Origin: Rhizoclosmatium globosum
Taxonomy: Eukaryota > Chytridiomycota > Chytridiomycetes > Chytridiales > Chytriomycetaceae
Assembly (NCBI GenBank): GCA_002104985.1
Contig: MCGO01000011.1
Coordinates: 620,001-684,000, forward strand
Direction: 5' to 3'
DNA length: 64,000 nucleotides
Below are positions 1 to 10,696 of the stretch, one piece after another. A program made the position numbers and the translations under genes. Each line of letters begins with the position of its first letter. Position 1 is the first letter of the stretch. The notes beneath the pieces are model-generated. The model was not told the DNA's origin. It did no database searches and saw nothing but the letters and a program-made list of their open reading frames with translations.

Positions 1-1
1 T

Positions 2-1451
2 GATTATGATAGCAGTGCATCAGTGACCAGTGCGTCCAGGAATTATCGGGGACAACGAAGAGTCGAGTTTGAAGATGATGTGAGTATTCATTCTGTGGAC
101 CGTTAAATTGCCATATATCTGAACCTGAATTCAAGAGAGAGTCTCTGCGATCTGATCGGGCAACTCCGGACTACAGTGCTACAACTCCCCGTCAATCTAC
201 ATACTCCCAACTTTCCTTCCAAAAACCCTCCTCCTCTCTTTCATATCAATCGTCTACAATACCCCCATCAAAACCCACTCTCACTCCAAACTACCCAACC
301 CGACCGAGTTCATCGCAAGGACTCTCGTCTGACCCACACTACTCAACTCGACCAGGATCAGCGACAGGACACGTATCAGAACAATCATACAGCAGTCCTC
401 GTCTCCGTGCAAACAGCGTCGGTGGTCCCCTTTCTCCTACATCATCTCAAGCACCTCCAGTCGTTGAGCATTCAACTCTGCCCAAATCATTAGGCTCCCA
501 CTCCCGTTACATCCAATCATTACTAGAAAAGACAGCGACAACAAAACCTGCTGCAAGCTCCCCACTCGCAAACTCTACGTCAAACTCACCAACTGCGTCC
601 CCAAACCCACCCTCAACGACTCCTCAGCAACAATCACAACAACCTCAACAGCAAACATTCACCACAAAACAATACTCTCAGCCTCAACCCCAACCATCCA
701 CTTCAAAATCTGACCAAAAACCTCAACAACCTCAACCCAGTCCCACAACCACCCAACAACCACAACCAACCCCCAACCAACAGCAACCCCACCACCACCA
801 AACCGAACCCTCCAAACCCCTCCGCCGCCTCAAAAACCAATCCCTCTCAGGATCAAGTCTCCGCGAAGCAGCATCATCCCCCGAATCCGGCGCCGCCCTC
901 GCAGAACTCCAACGCGCTGCTGCTGCTGCATCTGCATCCGCGTCATCCACAGTATCAATGGCGAATGGAAACGCGAGCTCGGATTCACTTGTGGGCGAGA
1001 TTGAGGGTATGAAGAGTCAGATTGGGTTATTGAATTTACGGTTTGGTGGCGGCAGTGGTGGTGGTGGTAGTGGAGGAGGAGGAGGAGGAGGGGCTGCGAC
1101 GCCGGTTCTTGCTGTGGGGAAAGTTGGAGCTGGTGGGGCTACTGCTGGAGTTAAAGGTTCGTGTGTTTTTTTCGTTTGCGTGTTCTGGGGAATTTTTGAT
1201 GATGGTTTTTTTATTTTGGTATAGATCGACAGGCGTTTGAGACTGCGATTACGTATATATCTAGAACGGTTCGACAGTCGTATGCGTCGGCTGTTGAAAT
1301 TAATAAGTTGATTTCGAGTGGTGGTGCTGGGGGTGCTGCGAATGGAGCTATTTTATTGAATATGGTGGAGAACCATGTTGCGCAGTTGAAGGGGTTGGAT
1401 GGAATGGTGGAATTGATGAAAGTGAATGAGAGGATTGTGAGTAAGGAGTGA
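2..1451 (+). CDS. 3' part of a low-complexity protein with a helical C-terminus
   Basis: Incomplete at the left edge. Three exons can be joined in frame: 2-79, 136-1156 and 1225-1451, with GT-AG introns of 56 and 68 nt; the stop is TGA at 1449-1451. The visible protein is rich in Ser, Thr, Pro and Gln, with runs such as QQPQQQ, then an Ala-rich stretch and a Gly-rich tract (about 1045-1095). The last exon encodes about 75 residues of ordinary composition that look helical (AFETAITYISRTVRQSY, then MVENHVAQLKGLDGMVELMK). A Spa2/GIT-like polarity scaffold is one possibility because such proteins combine disordered linkers with a short helical C-terminus, but I see no diagnostic motif. Function is unknown; the coding call rests on composition, frame continuity and consistent splice sites. 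Confidence 0.6.
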
Positions 1452-1572
1452 TATTGGTTTTTTGGGAGGGGAAATTGTCTTGTTGTAGAGTGACTTGCGA
1501 ATAAAGTCAAAGGTATATATCTAACTGTGTGTTGCAAGACTGTTTTTAGCAATCATAGTTTATTGTCGAATT

Positions 1573-4500
1573 TCAAACGATAACACAGAAAATGTTGTTT
1601 CCTTTTACCAATCGCAAGACATTATCTTGTGCCATCCACATCCCAGTTGGTCCTCGCACTGAATCAGGCAACCAACACACTCGATGTCCTTTGTTAAAAA
1701 GCCACCCTTCTCGCACTGCCAAACCATACCTATCCGTACCATCTACATCATAAAGCGGCCTATCAACTCGCTTTTTAGTCTTGAAACTCCACACCGTGAA
1801 CGTATCCGGTTCATCAACACGTTTCCACAAATCCCCATGATGAAACCGCGCGAATACAAACAGGTTATCAGGCGGCCCACACATTCCTACCTCTTTGCAC
1901 CATTTTGAGTCCCCGCTTACTTGGAACACGCATTCCCCGGTTTCGAGGGACCACGCGCGGACGACTGAATCGCGGCCGGCGGAAAGGACGTATTTGTCGT
2001 CTGGTGAGAATGCAACGGACGTGACGAGCCCTGAATGCGCGTGGAATGTTTTCAAGCAGATTCCTGTTTCGACTGACCAGAGTTTGACTGTTGAGTCGTT
2101 GGACCCTGAAACGATTGTCTTGTTGTCTGAGGCGATCGCGACGGACTTGATGTAGTCTGAGTGACCTGTGAGGGTTCTAAGGCAGGCGGGTTGGTTAGGG
2201 AGAGAAGACCATACTTTGATTGTTTGGTCTTTCCCACCGGAAGCGATGATTTGGGAATCGCGGGAGATTGCAATTGTGTTGACCCAGTCCTTGTGTCCTG
2301 ATTTCATGCTGACGCAACGGCCTTGTGTCACGTCCCATACGCGAATTGTTTTGTCTTTCGAGGCGGAGGCGAGGTATTTGTTGTCTTGTGATGCGGATAC
2401 TTCTGTTACATCGAATGTGTGGCTTTTGTCTTGATCGGGTTGGGTGTCGCGTTGGCCCCACACTTTTAATGTTGTATCGTTTCCAGCAGTCACAATGTCA
2501 TTTGTAGGACTCCAATCTCCAGCTAAGACCCAGTTTGCGTGTCCTTCGAGGACAGTTATAAGTTGCCCGGTTTTAAGATCCCACACCTTGCAGGTCTTGT
2601 CCGTTGATGTTGAAAGGATGAGTGAATTGTCCTTGTTCATACTGCAATACAAAAGTCGAAAATCGTGTGCTTCGATGGTTTGTGTACATTTTCCTGATTC
2701 GAGGGACCATGATTTGAGTGTACAATCTGTGCTTGCTGATACAAGGAATCGTTTGTCGCTTGATATTTCAACACAACGAACGCCATGTTCATGGCCCTTC
2801 AAGATCATGGACAAGGAGTTTGTACTTAGATTGAAGATTTTGATACTCTTGTCCTTCAAGGCTGCTGCGAGGATTTCATCGTCGTGAGAAACAGAAATCC
2901 AATATACCACAGATTCAGCAACAAATGTTGCGAGGCATTGTTGAGCATTAACGTCCCAGACCTTTATGATACCGTCGAGTGAAGAAGAGTAAACGCGAGA
3001 ACCATCAGCAGAAATTTGAACAGAGGTGACATATGCAGTGTGCCCGGCCAGAGTTACAACACAGTCCCCAATCCACAGATCAAACACTTTCACAAACGTG
3101 TCACTGGATCCACTCACGAGCCAACGAGAGTCTTTCGAAATAGCGATTGCATTCACTCTATCTGTATGACCTTCCAAAACTTGAAGGCATTCACCAGTTG
3201 AAGCGTTCCAAAGTCGAATCGTATTATCTTTTGCACCGCTTGCGATTCGTTTACCGTCGAGGTAGAACTTGACTGTCAACACTCCAATTGTATGTCCCTC
3301 AAATGTCAGAGGACCCCAGTTCTTCAACGCCCCAATTGCAACTTTTGGGTTACTGGATATTTGATATGTTTCGAAAAGCATAGACTCTTGTGGAGCCCAT
3401 GTCAAAACAGTCTTGTACAAGTGCAGTGGATTGAACAAGAGGGGTGTGCGGAAATTGATGCAAGCACGTTTCACATCATTCAGAATTTGACAAATGAATC
3501 TAACGTCTGCGGAATCGGTCAAGGCCGAGAGGTGGCTAGAAACAGAATCCACTGTGGAAATTATCGTGTACATTTTCCCCATGAGGAGCATTATTTCAAC
3601 CCAAAAGCATAGCTTTGTCTTGCACCAGGACAATAGTGGAGTAATCAAGTCAAATGTGCGAACTGCCGTTGTTACATGTTCCCCCAAAAGATGCAAGCGT
3701 ACTCAAGGTCCTTATCAATGGCGAAGTTCGATTCTGTATGCTTGTATTCCTTGGATGCATCCAAGTTCGCCATATTGTATTTGAGTTGTTTGTTCATTAG
3801 GTCAAGACAAGTCAATGTATGTTCATGGTTGACTTCGGCGAGGTTGACGAAGAAGTTTTGGCCACATCGTTTGTTATCTGTCAAAAAGTCTTTCAAGCTC
3901 TTGTGTATCACAGATACTATTCCTTGCTCGATTTTGAGGATGGAACGGAGCTGTAAAAGAATGTCAGAAATGACGAGGAAAGAACACGATAAAATACCTT
4001 AGATACAACTCTTCCCGTTTCTACAGACGTCAGAGTACCCACAACCATAAGTGTCGGAAGCGAAACTGGCTCCTTGACACCAAGAATGGTTCCAAACACA
4101 TGTCGAAACTCATCCAGGTCTTGTTCGGTAAGGAATTCGCGATTCAGAATCACACTGTAGATACTGTCTGGTCCAAAATCCAAATTTTGAATCTCTTTCA
4201 ACATGGCTTTTGGATCGGCAAACTGGAATTCGTTGCTCAACAGCTCACACGCATTTCTAGCGTAAATAAAGACGCCTTCCGATTTAACAACCAGTTCTTT
4301 GACACACTCCGTGAGTTCCTGGTTTTGTTGCAGCTGATCGACACTTAATTTCCAAATTGATGCGAATCGAGTTGAAATGAACTTTTCAATATCATCCCAA
4401 TTTTCTTTGCTTGTAGTTTTGAGAACGAATGGGTCTGTCTTTGTGAGGCTGTTGAAAATGTCGAGGTCGGGTCTGGCGGTGACAAAAACTTTGACGAATT

Positions 4501-6396
4501 CTGGTAAGGCTTCACAAGATTGACTGAGGATTTTGAGTAGAAGGTGGCGCGATTTTGGGTCACATTCGTCGAGAGCGTCCACAATCAGGAGAATTGTTTC
4601 ATTGTATGGTGTATTCATTTGCTTGTGATGTTCGCCGAGAATGTTCAGTCCACCAATGATGAGGGATTGGAATGCTTCTATTGGTCGTGAAAGGAGACTT
4701 GATTTTCCAGATTCGGCAACCTCCAATATGTTTTGATCCATCACTGCTTCCATATGTGCCTTGACAACGGGGAAACGAGACGCCAAGTCCCATGCCATAC
4801 TTGCTACAACCTTTTCTGGCGAGTTCTTTTGTTCGTCGTTATGGCGACAAAAGAAGACAGATCCAAGTTTGAATCCATCTGGTTGAAACTTGCTCAACCT
4901 AAACGCAATAATGGATTTTCCAGTCCCCGCCCCTCCGTTCACCCACAGAACACGTTCATTTGATTCGCGCCATTGAAGTACTACCGAATCCACCCACTCC
5001 CGTGTTCCAACCACGTACTCAGCTTCATAGTTTTCCAAATCAACCGAGAAATCCACAGGTTGCAACCAATTCTTCAACAAAACCCTTCCCACACCATCCT
5101 CCTCCTCAATCCCAGCCCGTTTCAGAACACCACCACCAACCGACCCAGAAACCTTCGCCAACCGACTCTCCACCTGCTCAACCACAGCCCTAACAGCCCC
5201 CTCCCACCCCTCCGTCCCAGGTACCAACCCCTCAAAATCTACATACATCAACCCACTCGTAATCAAAAACGGAACCGCCAGCTCCCGACTCGCCATCAAC
5301 GCACCCACATCATCCCCAGCCATCTTATCAAACATCCGCACAGGAACCATAGGCTTCTGCAAGTCTGCTGCGAACTTGATTTCGCGGTTACAGTTCGCGG
5401 AGGAGAGGTACGCGCGGGAGAGGCAGATGAGGAGGAGTGAGGATTTGAGGACACCTTCGACCATTCCTTTGTATATATCTGTATCCATTTCTCGGTCGTC
5501 GATCCAGATTCGCAGTGTAGGTGTGTGTTGGAGGAGGGATGTGTGTAGGCTTTTTACGAGGTGTTTTGTGGACCAGCTGTGTTGGAACGGAGAGGAATCG
5601 GAATGTTAATTTAACAACGGATGAGATGGTGAAGGACGTACGAATATGATAGCATTACGTCAAAGCTCTTTTCTGAGGAAATGTCCTGCGTGGTAGAAAT
5701 GATCTTGGGTTTTGACGTGACTGTGGTTGGGATGATGGACGTGTTTGGATTTTGTGCTGTGATTACAAATACAGATGGCAGGACTTTCTTTGATGTCGCT
5801 TCGGTGTATACTCTCTCTAACGTAGAATCACTGTTGAGCACTGATTCCATCGTCATCATATTGTAACATAAAGTTTGATAATTCCGGAAAACAGCGGATA
5901 ATCTAAACGAAAGATTTAGATTCTGTGTGAGTCAGAGACACTTAAGTAGTCCGCACCTCAGACCTCAATTCCTTGACTCCAAGGTCCTCCACCTCCAACA
6001 CCAACGGATCTCCACCCGCCTCAAAAACAACTTTAAATCTGAATGGATGCGGCTGAAAGAAGAAGATGAGGTCCGTTGTTGGGTTTGAGCACTTTGACAG
6101 GATGGTCTTCAGTTTGACGTCTGGTGTTGGTTTCAGTGTGTGGAGTGCGGTGCTTTGGGATCCAGTGTATGCGTAGAAGAGATCAAAGGAGACGGTTTGG
6201 AGTTCGAATGTTTCTTTGATCTGGAAAGAGTTGTTGGGGATCAGTTGGTTGTTGCACTCTGGCACAAGACTGAGAAACTATTGAATTTGGTACTCACAGC
6301 GGCTTTGAGAACACTCACGCGAGCTTCACTGATCTCAACGGAAAGTTCATCGTCTGCATCTCCCTTTCTGGGTCGCACTGTCACAACATTCACCAT
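1573..6396 (-). CDS. NLR-like protein: tandem beta-grasp-like repeats, TIR, NACHT, WD40
   Basis: Multi-exon gene. Exon 1 starts at ATG 6396 (MVNVVTVRPRK) and splices by GTGAGT to a second exon ending near 5960. A further exon from about 5905 leads into FDVMLSYS, which splices to WSTKHLVKSLH at about 5584. The first about 170 residues look like two diverged copies of one about 75-residue module, possibly ubiquitin-like. A TIR domain follows (DVMLSYSW, IWIDDREMD, LICLSRAYLSSANC, KPMVPV). The NACHT ATPase has Walker A GGAGTGKS and Walker B LLIVDALDECD. After an intron at about 3998-3952 and the motif LEYACIFWG come about 12 WD40 repeats, with GH and WD pairs, running to the stop at 1573. By family knowledge this is a ligand-sensing STAND ATPase with a signalling TIR domain. 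A one-base frame break at 3681-3685 separates NACHT from WD40. The join between the two N-terminal modules is uncertain: a 34-nt or a 61-nt intron would both fit. Confidence 0.82.
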
Positions 6397-6785
6397 TTTC
6401 ACACAAACAAATTGATTCAAAGCTAAATGTGTCATTCAAAAACATTTACAACAATAACCATACACAGCATCGTCCAACAGGGGAAGTGGGGGAGAGAAGG
6501 AGGGTAAATGACGGGAAACAAGCAGGGGAAAGTAAAAACAAACAAACACAGAAACAAACAGAGGACTAAAGATAAAACAAAAGAGTTAATATGTAAAGCT
6601 TAACAGGAGGGGATTGTGAGAGAAGTAAATGATAAGAAAGGGGAGGGAAACACAAAAATTTACAAAAAAAAAGTCAGGTATCAACAGAGAGGGTTAAATG
6701 CCCAAAACAAGTAGACAAGTACGTTAGAACGATGGAGACTGAGAGTGTGGCTGTATGAACGTGTATGAAATCACACAAGCGCTCT
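6397..6785. other. Intergenic: NLR promoter side and 3' flank of SKN7-like gene
   Basis: No ORF with coding character. From about 6470 to 6720 the + strand is strongly purine-rich (repeated GGGGAGAG, AAACAAAC and AAAG blocks). It lies upstream of the NLR-like start at 6396 and downstream of the SKN7-like stop at 6786, so it should hold the NLR promoter and the other gene's 3' UTR. No specific site was recognised. Confidence 0.5.
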
Positions 6786-9203
6786 TCACACATCCAACAG
6801 ATAATTCCTCACGCCTCCAACACACTCCTCCACAGCTTCAACAAGTTCCTCAAACTTGATTGGTTTCGTAACAACACCCGACATCCCCACATCCATATAC
6901 GTTTCCTGATCCTCCTCCGTAACATCCACACAGCTCATTCCAAGAACAACCATATGTGGCATTGCCTCTTTGATCTGACGTGTGGCTTGGAGACCGTTCA
7001 GGCTTGGAAGCATCTGTTCATTGTTGTTGGGTTGTGGGTTGAGTGGGGGTGGAGAATGGGACTTTTTCTTTAGTTTGCGAAAGGTTTCTTTGGTGTAGGG
7101 GTTGTTGTGGAATTAAGGTAACGAGTGACTTACAATGTCCATTACGATCAAGTGGTATGGCGATGAAGTTCGGGTTGATGAGCAGGGAGATGGAGGGAGG
7201 CTTGGTTCGCGTGTGCTAGTTATTAACGCAGGGGTTGAGCTGCGGGATGGGGGTGCAGGTGGGCTCAAGTATGTGGATGAACTTAAGGTGCTTGATGTGT
7301 TGTGAAAGCGAGGTGTAATTTGGTGGAAGGTTGGAGGGCTGATTGGGTATTCAGTGGAGTCAGCGTCATCTATTTCATGGTGTGAAGTCGGGCGAAGCAC
7401 TTTTTGGACTGCTTCCAACCCTGTTGACGCGGTTTCGCAGGTGAAGTTGAGGTGGCTGAGGTACGAACACAAGATTTTGCGGTAGATTGCACAGTCATCC
7501 ACGATCAAGACTCGACGATGAGGGAAGCTATTGGAAGGGGGTGGCGGTCCAAGCATCAGAAATCCATTACTAACGCAGAACAATCAATCACCACTTACTT
7601 GCAAGCAGGGGGTAAAGATGACACGTTAAAGTTGAACCGAGAAGGATGCTCAATTCTACGTCTTCGAAGAGCAAGCTCACGTGCTCGATGTTGTCGTAAT
7701 TCGCGTTCTCCAAGCACAAATTCTGCCACCTGAACTTCATCATCGACACCAAAGTCTTCATCTGGACACACATCTCTCCAAAACTGGCGCTCCACAGGGT
7801 CCATCTCTTCAATATCGTCTTCATCCAAAGTCCTCAACACACCTTCCACCACTTCCTTTACAGATTTTTGTCGTTCCTGGACCGCTGTTTTCACTTGAAC
7901 AACTTCTTGTTTGGTGGTTGAGACGTCAGTCCAGACGCCCTCAAGTTCTTGTTTGAGTGCATCATGTCTTTGCTGCATATTCGATACAGATTGCATGAGT
8001 TGTTGCACATGTTCAATAAGGGGATCTGGCTGAGGTGACTGGTAGTGAGGAGGTTGGTGATGGTAGTAGTTGGGCGGAGGAGGAGGAGGGGGTTGGTGAT
8101 GGTGATGTGGGCTTTGGTGGTGCATATGTTGAAATTGTTGTTGTGGGTAAAATGGCTGTTGATATTGCTGTTGCTGGTGCGACGAAGAATATACTGCAAC
8201 TTGGGTCTGCTGGTGCATCATCACAGGGGACATTACTACTGCTTGGAATTGAGGGCTGGTGCTTCCGGTGGTAGTACAAAGTGAGCTGACTGACGAACTT
8301 GTGCTTGTAGTTCTTTGTAATTTCCGCAACTGATCCGTATCAGCAGGCGTTGGTCTTGGCATATACTCTGAGTAAGACACACCGGGAACAGTGTGTGGAG
8401 ACGGGGCGGGATAGGGAGATTGGGTAGTCGCGGAAAAGGGAGGTGATTCAAGCGACCGCCCTTCCTTCTTTACAACATTTGAAATTGGAAGCACGAGTTG
8501 TTCGCTGTCTGAGTCTGAATCCTCGTCCTTTGGGCTTTGGGTGGGAGACTTTTTCACACCAGAGGAAGCGGGTTTTGAAGCGGCCCGATCGCGGCCCTTC
8601 TTAATACGGGATACTTTGTTGAGCAAGTGCGGACAGGCCAGTTTGAAGAAGGGGTGTTTGAATTCGCACTGCTTACCAATCTCGTGAGTGAGTCACCTTA
8701 GGAAAGAGAAGCAAGAAGCAAGTTACCACGTTGGAGGGGCTGCTTCGCTCGGCACCCTTCACCTTTTTGAATTGGTACTTGTTCAACTGGCGCACAAACG
8801 AGGCATAGTTTGAGTGAGTTCCAAGGCGTGGCAGGGCAGCAGTGACAAAGACACCAATGTCCGGGATCACGAACGATTCGCCTGAATTCGACCAGTGGAT
8901 TGCGTGTGCGAAAGAGCTGTCTCCGAGGACACTGTTTTGATTGGTGGTTGGTGGTTGGTTGGTGGGATGGTGGGTGGTTAGTAGGGGCAATGATAGATCT
9001 AACGGTCCAGCAACGGAGTTCCCCACCCACCCAAACACTCACTCACTCGCACGCACACACTCACTCACTCACCTGTACAGGTTCCGCACAAACACATTCG
9101 CATTGCTCTGGATCTGTCTCTGTCCCTGCATCTGTCCAGTAGCACTAGAGAGTGGTGGTGGTAGCAAAGGAGTTGAGGATGAAGAAGGGTCGCGGTTGTC
9201 CAT
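6786..9203 (-). CDS. SKN7: SKN7-like transcription factor: HSF DNA-binding domain plus receiver domain
   Basis: Start ATG 9203 (MDNRDPSSSS). The HSF-type DNA-binding domain is split by introns after FVRNLY and after SPSNV, and reads NSGESFVIPD, SFVRQLNKYQFKKVK, then CEFKHPFFK. A long Gln/His/Pro-rich linker follows, then a helical module with the motif VERQFWRDVCPDEDF. The C-terminal receiver starts VLIVDDCAIYRKIL (acidic pair), has the candidate phospho-acceptor Asp in LIVMDI, then LGMSC and the conserved Lys in VTKPI. A Ser/Thr/Pro-rich insert of about 65 residues lies between EAVQKVLRP and YHLIVMDI, and an intron (7131 to about 7015) directly follows the phospho-acceptor segment. In fungi SKN7/Prr1 is the phosphorelay output for osmotic and oxidative stress. 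It is the last of three tandem HSF genes on this strand and the only one with a receiver. Confidence 0.9.
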
Positions 9204-10696
9204 CAAACAAAAAATGGAGATGGGTCCAAAATCAAAACCTCGTTTGACAAGGCACGTTTTTTGGGTTTTCTTCAGATGCTGCGGATGTTTCCGCATCCCC
9301 TTTATTATTTGTTGACTCGTGGATCAGGTAAAAATTATACTGACTTAATAAGCAACGCCCTGGCCCCCTCTGACAAGGCTGATACAGGCGGAACTCTCCG
9401 TGTGCGGATGCTTCCGTTGCTCATCTATTGCTTTTATATATGCTGGATTCTCTTGTGCACAAACGAGGTACTACATTCTTCTATCCCTCTCTTGTAAAAG
9501 CCAATCACACCATCCCGCACCCACTATTTACACGACTCAATCAGCTCAAGCTCTTTTTCATTCATTGCCCCCAATCTTTCCATTCATTCTCCTTCGGATA
9601 GTCGATGATCACATGATGGAGCTCTTGTTCAAACATGTAGCATCCTCCCCCACTTTCTTATCTCAAGGAACAACATCAACAACTCGTTCAGCATATCATT
9701 ACTAATGTTTATACTGCCAGTGTTCATAATAGCCACCGGTCTTGATGTCAACACATTCGATTTGGGTGCAATCGCCATTCTGCTTGACCTTTGAACTTCC
9801 GACACCAGCCCACCCCGAAAACCTGAAATTTCTGCGCGTGCCGAAATGGTATCACAGACGTTTCAACAAGGGAAGCCGGTCGCACCTTGCTTTCTAGGCT
9901 TGTATAGTGTATGTGGTATGTCGTCTCTATATTTGATGTATCTTTGATGCACTGGCTGACGTTGTGATACCTGTTTATAGGAGATGAATTTGTTTGCTGA
10001 CGGCAGCATCCGCCTTCCATGTTTCGATGATTCAATCACTTGTTTGCATGAAATGAGTGAACTATATCGGCTAGAATGTGTCTGGTCATGTGTCTGAACG
10101 GTCATTTTCCTTGGCGCGTGTTGTATTTCTTGGGTGTAAATCCCATTCGGGATTTTTTTGTTGCCGGTATACTTTGTTAACTTATTGAAGTTAGAGCCCG
10201 GCATTGCACTTTGAAAATCATTGTCTGTTTGTCCTAGACTCATAGCTGCCACCCCTTCGACAATTAGGGCTGAAAATGCTTTGCTATAATACTGCATAAC
10301 GAGCCGCCATTGAAAACTCGCAAACATTCTCGATCGGTCATATTGAATGTCAGTGCTTGGCTCGATTTTTTTCTCTCTCTCTCAAGACTCTATGCTTGGG
10401 TGGCAAAGCCCTCATTCATTCAAATTTGTTGGCGTTCCTTTCAAAAAGCGGATACTTTTTCCGGATGGAGCTCTATATCGGTATCGTAGCCAGCAGTCTC
10501 GAAAATTGGACTTGACCCTTTCATCCCAATCAAAAAACGTACAAAAGAAGAAGGCTTCCATAGGAATTACATTATTGGAAAGTGGTAAGAATATACATAT
10601 GGGGGTAAGGAAAAAAAGCTACGTAACAGATATAGAGAGTCCTAAACATAAAAATATAGAGGTGCGTATACGGAACCTTCCTTGCAGCCCAAAACA
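9204..10696. other. Long intergenic region upstream of the SKN7-like gene
   Basis: About 1.5 kb between the SKN7-like start and the stop of the next HSF gene. A minus-strand ORF of about 150 codons at 9863-10327 is open, but its composition and lack of any motif do not support a gene. TATA-like TTTTATATATGC lies near 9431. Nothing else was recognised. Confidence 0.45.

Noticed and set aside
1211..1552. Minus-strand ORF of 113 codons
   Set aside because: Antisense to the last exon of the first gene, which has better codon pattern and splice sites.
5942..6396. Separate small Crinkler-like effector gene upstream of the TIR exons
   Set aside because: Its second half aligns with the region immediately before the TIR domain and there is no promoter-sized gap; one gene is the simpler reading, though the exon join is not proven.
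6470..6720. Purine-rich tract as a possible RNA gene
   Set aside because: Simple biased composition without stem potential or repeats; best left as intergenic.
9748..10327. Minus-strand open frames between the HSF genes
   Set aside because: Two overlapping frames of 95 and 154 codons without domain, repeat or splice support; residue mix looks like random translation.
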